Positions 1 through 9,904 are shown, counted from the first letter of the stretch. The stretch is 57,227 nucleotides of DNA from UBA6398 sp963660485 (GCA_963660485.1 CAVKYH010000015.1:1-57227), one strand, 5' to 3'. Numbers and translations: made by a program. Notes: generated from the sequence alone by a model not told the origin.

Positions 1-238
1 AAAAACTCCGACGCATCTAATTTAAATTACATGGCCCGGAATTTAAATTTGGTGGCCCGGAGTTTTTCCGCCATGCGCAGCATGGTTTTTGGCTTGCGGG
101 AAAAAACATTCGTTTCGACTCGCGAAAAATCGTAAATAAGGCGTGCGGGAAGCCAGTGGGTATATGGTTTTTCCGATGTCTGACATTGTTTAAATAATAT
201 CAGACATTGTTTTTGCGATAAGCCTTATTGTTTTTTCC
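1..238. repeat. 21-nt-grid mosaic repeat array 1 (cut by window edge)
   Basis: A/T cores start at 19, 40, 61, 82, 103, 124, 166, 187, 208 and 229, all on one 21-nt grid; the core at 145 is degenerate. Clear cores are AATTTAAATT (19, 40), AGTTTTTCCG (61), TGTTTAAATA (187) and TGTTTTTGCG (208). Arms include CCGACGCATCT (8-18), ACATGGCCCGG, TGGTGGCCCGG, CCATGCGCAGC, ATGTCTGACAT, ATATCAGACAT and ATAAGCCTTAT (218-228). The left half uses GC-rich arms and the right half TCAGA-type arms, so this block joins both dialects of the family. It fills the whole non-coding stretch downstream of the acyltransferase gene. The part from 61 to 175 is closely matched at 18091-18205. Confidence 0.9.
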
Positions 239-240
239 GC

Positions 241-1314
241 TTATTTTACCTTGGCAATTATAAGCATGCTTGCCTTTTGCAGAGCAAACGAAAGCAGGAT
301 TGTTAGCGTGAGGGCTGTGATGAAAAACGGGGCAAAACCTACGCTTTGGGGCATGCCGAGAGCGGTGAGCGTTTGCATCACCGGGAAATGTATCAAGAAT
401 ATCTCGTAGGTGAGGTTGGGGATTTTCACCGACAGGGCTGAAATTTTGCGGAAGCCATATCCGGCTACCGTTACTACGATGGCAATTGCCAATGGTTCGA
501 TGGGGCGGAACTGCGGACGCACAGCGCACAGCACCCATAGCGCCACGCCTGCCGCAAGTTCTGTGTATTTGTGGCGCAAAATCTGTGCGCGGTATTTTAC
601 AACCATCATTCCCGCTACGAAATACATCATCTGTCCCGGGAGTTGCCGGCGTATCACGTCGAACTTCTCTATCTCCGTGGCTTGATACATTGAAGTGAAA
701 TAAATGTTGTATGCCACCGACAGCATATATAATATGAGCATCACCACAATGGGGCGAAACTTGCGCATGAGCATGAAGAGCAGTGGGAAAACGGCGTAGA
801 ACATCACTTCGACCTTCATTGTCCACAGCGAAGAGTTTATGGTGGTGATAAGGTTGGAGTCGAAAATTCCGTCAAGGCGCGGGGTGAGAAAATTGAGGAA
901 TGTGAGGTTTGCGCCAAGGTGTTTCCACGTTCCGGGCGAGGAGAAAAATTCACCGAGGTCAAGCCCGAAAATCACGGGAAGCAACAATGCGCACAGCAGA
1001 ACGGTTATGGCATAGGCGGGATAGAGTTTCACGATGCGGCGCTTGTAGAACGCGCACACATCGGGCTTTGCCGAAAAACTTTCATAGGTCAACATTCCGC
1101 TGAGCACAAAGAACACGCTCACAATGGCGTGCCCTTTCACGGGGAAAAACAACGGGTGTCCCGCCACGATGCACCCGTGGAAACATACAAGCGACAAGGC
1201 GAAAAACCATCGCGTTATCGTTATGGCGTTGAAGTATTGTGGAGGCACAATGCGGTTTGCGGAATTTCCGCAAACCCTTCTGCTGCTTTCGGTAACAGAG
1301 CGCCCCATATACAA
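241..1314 (-). CDS. Acyltransferase 3 family membrane protein
   Basis: 357 aa, very hydrophobic, with about ten membrane segments. The N-terminal part carries the acyltransferase-3 signature: an aromatic-rich helix ending in a conserved His (ITRWFFALSLVCFHG), then a segment reading FFVLSGML, then the basic motif FYKRRIVKLYP. Members of this family move acyl groups (often acetyl) onto sugars of surface polysaccharides, lipopolysaccharide or peptidoglycan at the inner membrane. The actual acceptor cannot be read from the sequence. The start lies 6 nt after the porZ stop on the same strand, so the two are probably cotranscribed. The gene ends 2 nt before repeat array 1, and I see no separate hairpin terminator. 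Confidence 0.85.
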   Translation of the reverse strand: MYMGRSVTESSRRVCGNSANRIVPPQYFNAITITRWFFALSLVCFHGCIVAGHPLFFPVKGHAIVSVFFVLSGMLTYESFSAKPDVCAFYKRRIVKLYPAYAITVLLCALLLPVIFGLDLGEFFSSPGTWKHLGANLTFLNFLTPRLDGIFDSNLITTINSSLWTMKVEVMFYAVFPLLFMLMRKFRPIVVMLILYMLSVAYNIYFTSMYQATEIEKFDVIRRQLPGQMMYFVAGMMVVKYRAQILRHKYTELAAGVALWVLCAVRPQFRPIEPLAIAIVVTVAGYGFRKISALSVKIPNLTYEIFLIHFPVMQTLTALGMPQSVGFAPFFITALTLTILLSFALQKASMLIIAKVK

Positions 1315-1320
1315 TATGCG

Positions 1321-3621
1321 TTAGCGCACAACCACAATGCGTCCGCGTGCGCCGTGTTTGCCGTCGGCCGTAACCGCCAACACATAGTAAACACCCGAGC
1401 CCACACCTGCGCCGCTATTATCCTTGACGTCCCATTTATAGAAACCGTTGTTGGTCTTGGCGCGCTTCACCACCTGGCCTCCGGTAGTGGTTATCTTTAT
1501 TTCCGCGCCCGCAGGCAGTCCTTCGATTGTTACATCTCCGTAATAATCCGGGCGCACAGGATTGGGATAAATCTTGAGGTCCTTATCCTTCAAACTGTTG
1601 CCGGAATTCACCTTTCCCGCATTGTAGCTCATGAGTCCCTTGTCGGTGCCCATGAAAACCTCTCCCGTTTCGCGGTTCACGGCAAGCGAAAGCACATTGT
1701 CGCTTACAAGCGGAGAATTTGACGATGTGAAATGATACACAGTCTCTATATTGTCGGCGCTGATAAGGTAAACTCCGTCGCCCTTCGTTCCAAACCATTT
1801 TCGGTTGGCTGCATCTACGGCAATAGCGGTTATCGGCACCCCCGTGAGCAGATAATCGGCATAATCAGTACCGTCGTTGCGCGGAACTTTTACCTGCTCG
1901 AACGTAAAGTTTGTACTCATGAAATCTCCGGGGTCGTTTATCAAAAACGGCCCTTCCACTGTTCCAACCCATATTCTCCCGTCGTTGTCTTTCGCAATGG
2001 CATCTACGGTGTTCGGGGTATAAGTAGTTCCGTCCTCGTTGGTGAATCGGTAGCGGAACATGAAGCGGTCGTCGGACGTGTCGCCTACTGTTCCGTTGAA
2101 GTCCAGACATGCTACGCCAGCATTGTGGCTGCTGGTTGTACGGCGGTGCGTGAACCATGCACGGCCTTCGTCATCGAAAATAAGATGGTCGAATGTGGGA
2201 TATTTTGCAAGCTCGTCGATATAAATTGCCCGCCACGTGCCGTCGCGCATCATGACTTTGAGCACAGTGTCTACCTCGTCGTTGAGCATCCAAAGGTTTC
2301 CGTCTTTATCATATTGCAGACCGCCCGCACGAACATACATGTAGGGGCGACGGCTTGAGGGAAGAACGGTTTGAAGTGTGCTGTTGGCGTAATCGTAATG
2401 GTTTGCGTATTTCCCGTTACGGAATTCGTAGAGCCCGGTCTCGCCCGAAGTTGCAAATACATGGTTTGCATCGTTGGGATCTTCGGCTACTCCCGTGAGG
2501 TTGCGGTATGAAAAACCGGTGTGGTTTGACACACTGTCTTCGAAGTTTGAGAATTTCCCGTTTTGATAGGCGTAGAGTGTGCCGTCGTAGTTTTGCAGAT
2601 TATAGTTGAGCGTTCCTCCTGCAACGATAAGGCGGTTTGATGGACTCATGTTCATAAATGCGCAATAATTCCTGATAGGACTGTCGAGCGTTATGGCACT
2701 TCCTGCGGCTTGCAACGCACCTGCGGCGTCGGCTTTATAGGCTTGGGTGCCGCCAAATCCGAGGCTGGCCCAATATGTTCCGCCTGAATATGAAAGGTAG
2801 CAGAAGGTATTGGCACCGCATAGCTTGTTTTTTGTACCGTCTGTAGATATGGAATAGGCGGCATCGGAGTTTCCGAAGAGCAGATACTCTGTGTTGTCGG
2901 CGCAGATGTATGTGGCTTTAATGTCATCAATTGCCGTATAAGTTCCGCTGGTTATATTTATATTGTAAACCAGTTGTGCGTGCCCATATAGTTGCCCGGC
3001 GAATGTACGTAGTTTGTTGAAGTTTCCGCTGTTCATGGTTGTCCAGTTTGCAGGGTCGAGCAAGTTTTTCGACAGGTCGCCTTTCATCATTCCAGTTGTT
3101 GTTGCGGCATAGATGTATTGCCCCAGACATGCGGCGCTGTTGGTTTGGACGTTGATGTTGTAGGTTTTCGTAAATTCCAACCGGCTCAGGTCTATCACCG
3201 ATATGCCTGTGTTGAGGGCGAGATAGGCTTTCTTTCCCGAAATGGTGAGGTCGTTCACTGTTTTGTCGCTGAGCGAGCTGTTCATTAGTTGGGGAAGGTT
3301 TGCCATGCGGTCGTCTTCGGGATAGAAAACGTCGATGTTGGAGTTGGAATATACGAGCACGAAGCATTTTAGTTCCTCGCAGTATGCCATGTATTGTATG
3401 TCGGCATCGCTAAGTCCCGTGGTTTTGTTGTAAACTCTCACTTCGTTGTCGGAGGGAGAGTAGGAAAAAATCGAGCCATCGCATAGCGAGAGCACGTATT
3501 TGCTTGTGGCTATGTTTACGAGCGAGTTGTGGTATGCCCCGTAGAAATTCCATCTGCTTTCGGGGCGTGCCGTGAGGCTCACGATGAGCATCAGCAGGAG
3601 CAATAGCTTTTTCTTTTGCAT
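1321..3621 (-). CDS. porZ: PorZ-like type IX secretion component, beta-propeller protein
   Basis: 766 aa with an N-terminal signal peptide (basic MQKKK, then a Leu-rich core). The body is beta-propeller-like, with repeated GRIWVGT and RKWFGT type blades as in two-component-regulator propellers. The C-terminal 80 or so residues form a T9SS-type tail: a YPNPV motif, then a beta-sandwich ending GVYYVLAV and a basic terminus. Length and order match PorZ of Porphyromonas gingivalis, a surface protein that helps attach anionic LPS to T9SS cargo. That role is inferred from family resemblance. It is preceded by rdgB with a 46-nt gap and followed by the acyltransferase. A generic propeller protein cannot be fully excluded, but the N-terminal region also reads like PorZ. 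Confidence 0.75.
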   Translation of the reverse strand: MQKKKLLLLLMLIVSLTARPESRWNFYGAYHNSLVNIATSKYVLSLCDGSIFSYSPSDNEVRVYNKTTGLSDADIQYMAYCEELKCFVLVYSNSNIDVFYPEDDRMANLPQLMNSSLSDKTVNDLTISGKKAYLALNTGISVIDLSRLEFTKTYNINVQTNSAACLGQYIYAATTTGMMKGDLSKNLLDPANWTTMNSGNFNKLRTFAGQLYGHAQLVYNINITSGTYTAIDDIKATYICADNTEYLLFGNSDAAYSISTDGTKNKLCGANTFCYLSYSGGTYWASLGFGGTQAYKADAAGALQAAGSAITLDSPIRNYCAFMNMSPSNRLIVAGGTLNYNLQNYDGTLYAYQNGKFSNFEDSVSNHTGFSYRNLTGVAEDPNDANHVFATSGETGLYEFRNGKYANHYDYANSTLQTVLPSSRRPYMYVRAGGLQYDKDGNLWMLNDEVDTVLKVMMRDGTWRAIYIDELAKYPTFDHLIFDDEGRAWFTHRRTTSSHNAGVACLDFNGTVGDTSDDRFMFRYRFTNEDGTTYTPNTVDAIAKDNDGRIWVGTVEGPFLINDPGDFMSTNFTFEQVKVPRNDGTDYADYLLTGVPITAIAVDAANRKWFGTKGDGVYLISADNIETVYHFTSSNSPLVSDNVLSLAVNRETGEVFMGTDKGLMSYNAGKVNSGNSLKDKDLKIYPNPVRPDYYGDVTIEGLPAGAEIKITTTGGQVVKRAKTNNGFYKWDVKDNSGAGVGSGVYYVLAVTADGKHGARGRIVVVR

Positions 3622-3667
3622 TTTAGGGTGTTTTTATGGGTCAATATGCCTCGTGCGCCGTTTTATG

Positions 3668-4252
3668 TCAGTTGTCGGCGTCAAGGTATTGGGCGAGTTT
3701 TTGTGCTGCACGTGCGCGGTGGCTCATGGAGTTTTTTATATCCTCGCCGAGTGAGGCAAAAGTTTGCTGTTGTCCTTGCGGAATGAATATCGGGTCGTAT
3801 CCGAATCCTTGGCTGCCGCTTTTGGCGTGTGAGATAACGCCGTCGACGATGCCTTCAAACAGAATTTCTTCGCCTTTCTTTATTAACGCAATAACAGTGC
3901 GAAATCTTGCATTGCGGTTGTTTTTTTCTTTCAGCGCGTCAAGAAGTTTCAGCATATTTGCTTCTGGATCGTGGCGGTCGGGATAGGCATATCGTGCAGT
4001 GTGAACGCCGGGTTGTCCGTTCAAGGCCCCGACTTCAAGCCCCGTGTCGTCGGCAAAACAGTCGAGCCCGTAGTTGTCGTAAACGTAGCGGGCCTTGATG
4101 AGCGCATTGCCTTCGAGGGTGTCGGCCGTCTCGGGTATGTCGGCGTTGCAGTTTATGTCTTTCAAACTTAATATCTCGATTTTCGAGCCGAGAATGCTGC
4201 GTATTTCCTCGAGTTTATGCGGGTTGTTTGTTGCGAAAACAAGTTTGTTCAT
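3668..4252 (-). CDS. rdgB: XTP/dITP diphosphatase (RdgB/HAM1 family)
   Basis: Start set at 4252 (MNKLVFATNN), because the family begins directly with this strand and P-loop-like FATNNPHK motif; an upstream in-frame ATG adds 14 unconserved residues. 194 aa. Visible motifs are TNNPHKLEE, ADDTGLEV, GVHTARYA, and near the end SGSQGFGYDPIF and SHRARA, all diagnostic of the house-cleaning pyrophosphatases that hydrolyse XTP, dITP and ITP to the monophosphate and keep deaminated purines out of DNA. It is the first gene of a minus-strand group with porZ and the acyltransferase, and its leader begins inside the repeat array at 4267-4360. Confidence 0.93.
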   Translation of the reverse strand: MNKLVFATNNPHKLEEIRSILGSKIEILSLKDINCNADIPETADTLEGNALIKARYVYDNYGLDCFADDTGLEVGALNGQPGVHTARYAYPDRHDPEANMLKLLDALKEKNNRNARFRTVIALIKKGEEILFEGIVDGVISHAKSGSQGFGYDPIFIPQGQQQTFASLGEDIKNSMSHRARAAQKLAQYLDADN

Positions 4253-4266
4253 CCTTATATTAATAT

Positions 4267-4360
4267 TGAAAAAATAATGTCTGATATCTTTCAAACAATG
4301 TCTGATATTATTTAAATAATGTCTGACCTCGTTTTTGACGAAATGCCTTGTAGTTTTTCG
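4267..4360. repeat. 21-nt-grid mosaic repeat array 2
   Basis: Cores start at 4267, 4288 (CTTTCAAACA), 4309 (TATTTAAATA), 4330 (CGTTTTTGAC) and 4351 (TAGTTTTTCG). Arms are ATGTCTGATAT twice, ATGTCTGACCT and GAAATGCCTTG. It sits between the sbcC stop and the rdgB start, both on the minus strand. Confidence 0.88.
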
Positions 4361-4372
4361 GGTTTCTAATGG

Positions 4373-7300
4373 TCAAAAAGAGGCGATGCGTATGGTGCTT
4401 TGACTGTCGGCATTGTTTTTGCGCACAACCTGTATTTGCGGAAAAATATTCTCGCGTATTTGTTGTGTGTGGCTTATGATTCCCACTTTTCGCCCTTGGG
4501 CGTTGAGGCAGCCCAATGCGCGTATCACCATGTCGAGACTTGCATTGTCGAGATTGCCGAAGCCTTCGTCGATAAACAGGCTGCCGATGGATATGCGGCT
4601 GTTTGAAAGCGAGGCAAGGGCGAGCGCGAGTGCGAGACTTACCACAAATGTTTCGCCGCCCGACAGACTTGCCACCGGACGCTGTTCTTCGCCCATGTAT
4701 TGGTCTATGATTTCGAGGTCGAGCGTATCTTCGGTTTTGCGCAGGCGGTAGCGTGGCGAGAACATGGCGAGCTGGGCGTTGGCATAGCCCACGAGGAGTT
4801 GCAGTGTGGTGTTTTGTGCGATGCGGCTGAATACCATTCCGTTTGCCGAGCCTATCAAGTCGTTCAGTTTCGCCCATTCCTGTGCGTTTTTCTGCAATTC
4901 GTTGAGAGCAGGTCTGATTTGCGCCATTTTTTCGAGGCTCGTCTTGTGGTTTTGCAGTTTGTGCTTCACCTCGTCGAGCATCGTGTCGGCTTCTTTCTTC
5001 TTCAAGGTTATTGAAGCTATGCACGAGGAAATGTATTGGCGTGTTTCGGTGGCACGGTCGGGGTGTTCGGGGCGCGACTGCCAGTTGTTGAGCGCAGCCT
5101 GTGCCGCAGTCATTCTCTCGCCAGCCAGCACGAAATTGTTTTCTACCTTCTTGAGTTCCGCACGCATGGCGTTCCAGTCGCAGTTTGAGTTGAAAATCGC
5201 AACAAGTTCGCTGTATTGCACCGAGGAATGGTTTTGGTTGAACGCAGATATCCAAGTGTCTATTTGGGTGCTCATGTCGAGCCGCTCTTGTTCGAGACGT
5301 TTGCGTTCCTCTTTCATCTGAGTGCACTGAGCACTGACTGCGCCGAGCGACTGTTCCACTTTGTGGAGCGCATCTGTCCTTTCGGCAACATTCTTGCGTG
5401 CCTGTTCGAGTTGGTTGTGGAGATATTCCTCCTGCTTCAAGGGATCTTCATCGCCAAACATCTTGTAGATGTCGTTTCGGTTCGATGAAATCATGTTGTC
5501 AATCTCTTCAATTCGCGTGGAAAGCTCCATTATCGCGCCGTTGTTCTTCTGAAGATTGGTTTCGAGCATCTTGATGTCAGTTTCAACCTCTCCCTTGCTT
5601 TCTTCAATCTTTTGCAATTCGGCGTTACACTCTTTCCAACGGTTGTAAAACTCCGAAATCTTTTCGCGGAGCAACTTCTGGTCAACGCGGATAAGCTGCC
5701 GCCAATCGGCAACGGTAAGAAGTTTTTCCAAGTCAAGGTAAATTTCGTGGGCATTGTCGGAATTGCTGTGGATATTCTCTGCAATCGTGGCAAGGTTGCC
5801 TTCGTCCACGCCCATGTTCATCAAAATGTCGGAACGCTTCTTTTGCAGTTCGGCAATGTCGTTTGTGAGAATTTCTATCTCGGCTGTGCACCGTTCAATC
5901 TCGGCATGGCATTTTCCGTATTCCTCTAAGCGCTTTTGGGTGTCGCTTACCATTTTGTCGGCATTCTCGAGGAGCATGATGATCATCACTCTCCGCGCAT
6001 CGGCATTCACTCTGTCGGAACTGTCGGCAAATGTATTGTCGAGTGCGGCGTATTGTTCCCATTCTTTGCGGTCTCTCGCTATTCTGTTGCCTATCTCCGT
6101 GCGTTTCTCGATGAGGCTGCGGTATTTTTCAGCGTCAGAACTTTGCATGCTCTTCAAGTTGCTGAATTTTTCCTCGCTTGCATTATATTTTTCGCGGGCT
6201 TCGTCGCGTGCGCGTTCCGCATTGCTCACCACTTCGTTCAGACGTTGTTCCGATTCGCTGTGGTATGGGTGGTGGGTTGCGCCGCATACGGGGCACGGTT
6301 CGCCTTCCTGCAGGTTTTTTCTCAGTTCTTTTATGTTGTCAGCCTGCCCCATGTTGAAATACTTCTCGTGTATTTCGTAGATTTGTTTGCACTTGGTTGT
6401 TTCAAGTTCGAGATCGTGCAACTGACCTTTGCGGGTTTCTATCGTGATGCTGATGCTGGAAATAAGACTCTCGTTCTTGTCGTACTCGCTATACTCGGAA
6501 GAAAGGGAATCCCAAAGCCTGCGCGCTCCTTGCAGGTTGGCGCGTTGAGTGAAAGCGTCTTTATAGCTTTTTTGCAGCATATTGTTGTCCACGCCGAGGA
6601 TTCTGTTTTGCAGTTGTGCGCGGTTTTTCTCGAGAGATTCCTTTTTCTGCAAAAGAGTATCTATTTCGCTTTCCATTTTCTCGAGTGCCTTTTTCAGCGT
6701 ATCAAGTTCTGCGTTCAGCGTTTCCTGTCTTTTTTTCATTGTGTCGGACTCGGAAAGCAGACTGCCGTATGACCTGATTTTTTCAAGCACCAGGCCGTAT
6801 TGGTCGAGCATTGCCTGATGGGGCATAAGGGATTGCAGAACGTTTTTGCAGTTTCCTGATTGTTCGTCATACGATTTCAGGGCCGCTTCGCAGGTTCTTA
6901 TTTTGTTTTCTATCTCGATTACGTCTTTGCGAAGCTGTTCCAAATCGGCTTTTTTCTCTCTTTTTGTGTTTTCAGACAAAGCAATTTCGCGCAATATCTC
7001 GTGGGCTTTTTTGAAGAACGGTTCCTGTTGGCGCAGGGTGCTCTCGTATTTTGAAAATTCTATCTTTGCTTCGTCGAGGAATGCCGTGGCAGACGATTTT
7101 TCTCCTTTCTTATCGGCTTCTTCCTTGGAAAGCGCATCGATTTGTCGCTGGTTGTCTGAAATTTTTGCCTCGTTGATTTGCACGGATATCACCTTGTCGC
7201 GAATTTCCGCCACATCGTCGTAACGTTGCAGTTTTTCGCGTTTAAGGGTCATGCTCACGTTTGCACGGTTGGCGTTGTTGTAAGCTTCGGTAGCCGCTGC

Positions 7301-8131
7301 GGTTTTCGCTTCGAGTTCCTCGTAGGTATCATACCAGACAAGTTGTTTCTTGAGATACTCCACGCGCTGCACATAATGCTCGAGTTGCGATTCCACAAGG
7401 TTTTTGTGGTTTTCGCATTCTGTCAGCGATGTTTCGTCGAGCACTTCTTTTTGGTGGAAATCATATTCGGTTTGTTTTTCCCGGCAGTCGTTTTGTGCCA
7501 CTTGGTTTTGCTCGTAAACCACGGTTGATATGTGGTTGTAGATTTCCGTTCCTGTGATTTTCTCGAGCAGTTTTGATTTTTCGTCGCGGCGTGCGCGCAG
7601 GAAATTGGCAAAGCTGTTTTGTGCGAGAATCACGGTGCGGGTGAATTGATCATAGTCGAGCCCCACAAGACGTTGGATATTGTCTTGCACTTCACGCGGA
7701 TCGTACGTTCGTTTCTTGGGAGCCGTTTGTACGAGGCTTCGGGTAACGCTGTCGAAAGTGCCTGTGCGTTTCACCCTCACGCTCCAAGTGGCTACGAAAG
7801 TACCTTCCTGCGTAAGGAATTCCACTGCGCACGAGCCTTCGTTCTCTCCCCGGCGAAGCACATTGCGTGTGTCGTAGCCGTGAAGCCGGTTGTTTTGCGT
7901 GGTGTTGGAGTTTGCGGCAACGCTGCTGCTGTTTCTTTCGCGCAATGCGAAACGTGGTGCGCGGTTGTATAGCGCCAGGCAAATACAGTCGAGTATTGTG
8001 GATTTGCCAGCTCCCGTGTCGCCGGTTATTGCAAAGAGATCGGCGGAGCGAAGCGGTTCCTGTGTGAAATCTATCACGTGTTCGCCTTTGAGCGAAGTGA
8101 TATTGTTTATGATTATCTTGCGTATGTACAT
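4373..8131 (-). CDS. sbcC: Exonuclease subunit SbcC (SMC-like ATPase)
   Basis: 1252 aa, about 200 longer than Escherichia coli SbcC. Walker A GDTGAGKST lies at residues 37-45, followed by long coiled-coil-rich arms. The zinc hook CPVC is near residue 612 (6280-6303), the ABC signature SLSGGE near 1155 and Walker B LFIDEGFG near 1185. SbcC and SbcD form the bacterial Mre11-Rad50-type complex that opens hairpins and trims blocked DNA ends. The start is 13 nt after the sbcD stop, so the two form an operon. The complex cleaves long DNA palindromes, which is notable in a genome full of short palindromic arrays. Confidence 0.96.
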   Translation of the reverse strand: MYIRKIIINNITSLKGEHVIDFTQEPLRSADLFAITGDTGAGKSTILDCICLALYNRAPRFALRERNSSSVAANSNTTQNNRLHGYDTRNVLRRGENEGSCAVEFLTQEGTFVATWSVRVKRTGTFDSVTRSLVQTAPKKRTYDPREVQDNIQRLVGLDYDQFTRTVILAQNSFANFLRARRDEKSKLLEKITGTEIYNHISTVVYEQNQVAQNDCREKQTEYDFHQKEVLDETSLTECENHKNLVESQLEHYVQRVEYLKKQLVWYDTYEELEAKTAAATEAYNNANRANVSMTLKREKLQRYDDVAEIRDKVISVQINEAKISDNQRQIDALSKEEADKKGEKSSATAFLDEAKIEFSKYESTLRQQEPFFKKAHEILREIALSENTKREKKADLEQLRKDVIEIENKIRTCEAALKSYDEQSGNCKNVLQSLMPHQAMLDQYGLVLEKIRSYGSLLSESDTMKKRQETLNAELDTLKKALEKMESEIDTLLQKKESLEKNRAQLQNRILGVDNNMLQKSYKDAFTQRANLQGARRLWDSLSSEYSEYDKNESLISSISITIETRKGQLHDLELETTKCKQIYEIHEKYFNMGQADNIKELRKNLQEGEPCPVCGATHHPYHSESEQRLNEVVSNAERARDEAREKYNASEEKFSNLKSMQSSDAEKYRSLIEKRTEIGNRIARDRKEWEQYAALDNTFADSSDRVNADARRVMIIMLLENADKMVSDTQKRLEEYGKCHAEIERCTAEIEILTNDIAELQKKRSDILMNMGVDEGNLATIAENIHSNSDNAHEIYLDLEKLLTVADWRQLIRVDQKLLREKISEFYNRWKECNAELQKIEESKGEVETDIKMLETNLQKNNGAIMELSTRIEEIDNMISSNRNDIYKMFGDEDPLKQEEYLHNQLEQARKNVAERTDALHKVEQSLGAVSAQCTQMKEERKRLEQERLDMSTQIDTWISAFNQNHSSVQYSELVAIFNSNCDWNAMRAELKKVENNFVLAGERMTAAQAALNNWQSRPEHPDRATETRQYISSCIASITLKKKEADTMLDEVKHKLQNHKTSLEKMAQIRPALNELQKNAQEWAKLNDLIGSANGMVFSRIAQNTTLQLLVGYANAQLAMFSPRYRLRKTEDTLDLEIIDQYMGEEQRPVASLSGGETFVVSLALALALASLSNSRISIGSLFIDEGFGNLDNASLDMVIRALGCLNAQGRKVGIISHTQQIRENIFPQIQVVRKNNADSQSTIRIASF

Positions 8132-8144
8132 GTCAAAAAGGGCT

Positions 8145-9392
8145 TTATTGCTCAGCCTCGCGTTCTTCGGCTATTTTCTTTGCCGTGTTGAATTTGTCAA
8201 TTAGTTCCTGCGGCATATCTGTGCCGTTGTTGCGCTTGCCATATTCTTTTTTAGCCAGATTCAGAGGGTCGAGTTGTTGCAGCTGTGCCTCTGTCTGAAC
8301 TTCTATTTCCCTGATGCTGCTGCCCATGTTGCCCGGATTTCTTACGATGCAGAGCTGTGCGGCGCGCTCGGCGTAGCTTTCTTTTATGGAATGCATTGTA
8401 GCAGAATCGGGGTCTTCGCTCAGGCGGATTTCCACGTAGGGCCAATCGTATGACGATGCGTTTTTTCCTGCCTTTGCCAAAGATTCTGCGGCGGCAATGG
8501 CTTGCTGTGGGGTGGCTGTGCCTTTTTGTGGAATGGTGAGCAGGTTGCGGAGCGGACGATATTCGACGGGGTTGAGCGTAACGTTGCCTTCCGTATCGAT
8601 GTTTACTACATTTACGCCGTGTTTGTAGCCACGTTCGCCGAACGACATTGGCAGTGCCGAGCCTGAATAGCGTGCATATTCGAGCCCGGCCACACGTTGT
8701 GCCTTGTGGATATGCCCAAGGGCCACGTAGCTCAGGTCTTCGCAGAATTTCGACGCGTCCACGTTTTCCTCGCCCCCTATTATGATGCGTTCGCTATGGT
8801 CTTCGCTGCTTATCTCGCTGCCGGTGGCATAGAAATGTGCGGCAAGAATCATGCGTTGGCGTTTGCCGTATTGCTTGCGTGCTTCGCCGATGAGATTCTT
8901 GAAGAATTTGCCCATGCTCTTGCTGAAACTGTCTTCCTTGGGCAGGTCGGCAGCGCGCAGAAACGGCACGGCGAGACATACCACAGTGTCTTCGGCATTG
9001 TTGCGCGCGTGGAGCGGAATGATGAGATTGTTGAAATCGGGATTGTCCTTGCTGTCGGTATGCAGGCAGCCGCGCACAAACACTCCCAAATCCTCAAGAA
9101 CGGGCGAGGAAGCCTCAAGACGCGCGGCGCTGTCGTGATTGCCGGCAATCACCACTATCTGGAGCCCGGGATATTGCTTCACGGCGCTGCTCAGAAAGTC
9201 GTAGTAGATGCGCTGTGCCTCGGCCGACGGATTGGGATTGTCGAACACATCGCCCGATACCACAAGGGCATCGGCATTGTGCTCCCCGATTTGCCCGAGA
9301 AGGAATTCGAAAAAATGGCGGTGCTCGTCCGCGCGGTCAAATTCGTAGAATGTATTGCCGATATGCCAGTCGGCAGTATGTATAATCTTCAT
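8145..9392 (-). CDS. sbcD: Exonuclease subunit SbcD (Mre11-type nuclease)
   Basis: Start set at 9392 (MKIIHTADWHIG), since the metallophosphoesterase motif must sit at the N-terminus; a longer reading frame upstream adds 33 unconserved residues. 415 aa. Phosphoesterase motifs appear in order: HTADWHIG, SGDVFDNPNPS, AGNHDS and GHIHKAQ, giving the two-metal site. SbcD is the nuclease subunit working with SbcC on DNA ends and hairpins. It is the first gene of the sbcDC pair, with a consensus -7 element at 9478-9485 and a leader of about 80 nt. Confidence 0.95.
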   Translation of the reverse strand: MKIIHTADWHIGNTFYEFDRADEHRHFFEFLLGQIGEHNADALVVSGDVFDNPNPSAEAQRIYYDFLSSAVKQYPGLQIVVIAGNHDSAARLEASSPVLEDLGVFVRGCLHTDSKDNPDFNNLIIPLHARNNAEDTVVCLAVPFLRAADLPKEDSFSKSMGKFFKNLIGEARKQYGKRQRMILAAHFYATGSEISSEDHSERIIIGGEENVDASKFCEDLSYVALGHIHKAQRVAGLEYARYSGSALPMSFGERGYKHGVNVVNIDTEGNVTLNPVEYRPLRNLLTIPQKGTATPQQAIAAAESLAKAGKNASSYDWPYVEIRLSEDPDSATMHSIKESYAERAAQLCIVRNPGNMGSSIREIEVQTEAQLQQLDPLNLAKKEYGKRNNGTDMPQELIDKFNTAKKIAEEREAEQ

Positions 9393-9477
9393 GTTCTTTT
9401 GTTTCGTTGCAATGAAACGCATGCCGTGCGTCATCGGCCCCATTTCAAGGGTATGGCGCAGCCGCATGATTAACATA

Positions 9478-9485
9478 CAAAGATA
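9478..9485 (-). promoter_or_regulatory. Bacteroidetes -7 element upstream of sbcD
   Basis: On the minus strand this reads TATCTTTG, a match to TAnnTTTG. No good TTTG lies 19 nt upstream, so only the -7 box is supported. Transcription would begin near 9471. Confidence 0.5.
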
Positions 9486-9625
9486 AAGCATTTTTTATAG
9501 CGGAGCGCAATCAGTTGCCCACAAAATGCGGCGCGGTTTCCATTCCTGCCACATTGCTCGGGGTGTTTTTTACATGGAATTTTGTGCAAACGGCAACGCC
9601 CCGTTTTTCCCCTCCCAAATGAAGA

Positions 9626-9740
9626 ATTTTTGCCCCAAAAGCATGCCGTTTTTACGATATCGGATATCGGAAAAACGATGTCAGACCTAATTTAAATTCC
9701 GACGCATCTAATTTAAACGAGATGCCTTGTCGTAAAAACG
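9626..9740. repeat. 21-nt-grid mosaic repeat array 3
   Basis: Cores start at 9626 (degenerate), 9647 (CGTTTTTACG), 9668 (CGGAAAAACG), 9689 (AATTTAAATT), 9710 (AATTTAAACG) and 9731 (CGTAAAAACG). Arms are ATATCGGATAT, ATGTCAGACCT, CCGACGCATCT and AGATGCCTTGT. ATGTCAGACCT is half of one dialect and half of the other. The rest of the 543-nt gap between sdhB and sbcD holds the sbcD promoter, the sdhB terminator and otherwise nothing I recognise. Confidence 0.9.
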
Positions 9741-9875
9741 TGATAATGAATAAGTTTCGCGGCAAGGTAAAAAGACTCTCCGAAAAGCAATCCGTATCAG
9801 ACTGAAAGGCTTTGGAAATCACATCGTTACGCTTCTCTTTTCCTGAAAAGCAACATTCTGCAAACAACAAAAAAA

Positions 9876-9904
9876 GAGCGCACCGCCATTACGGCGATGC
9901 GCCC
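9876..9904 (-). terminator. Intrinsic terminator of the sdh/frd operon
   Basis: On the minus strand a GC-rich stem (GGCGCATCGCC pairing imperfectly with GGCGGTGCGC) is followed directly by a run of seven T. It lies 32 nt past the sdhB stop. Confidence 0.85.

Noticed and set aside
9652..9870. 72-codon minus-strand frame next to sdhB
   Set aside because: Half of it is repeat array 3; there is no promoter and no family resemblance.
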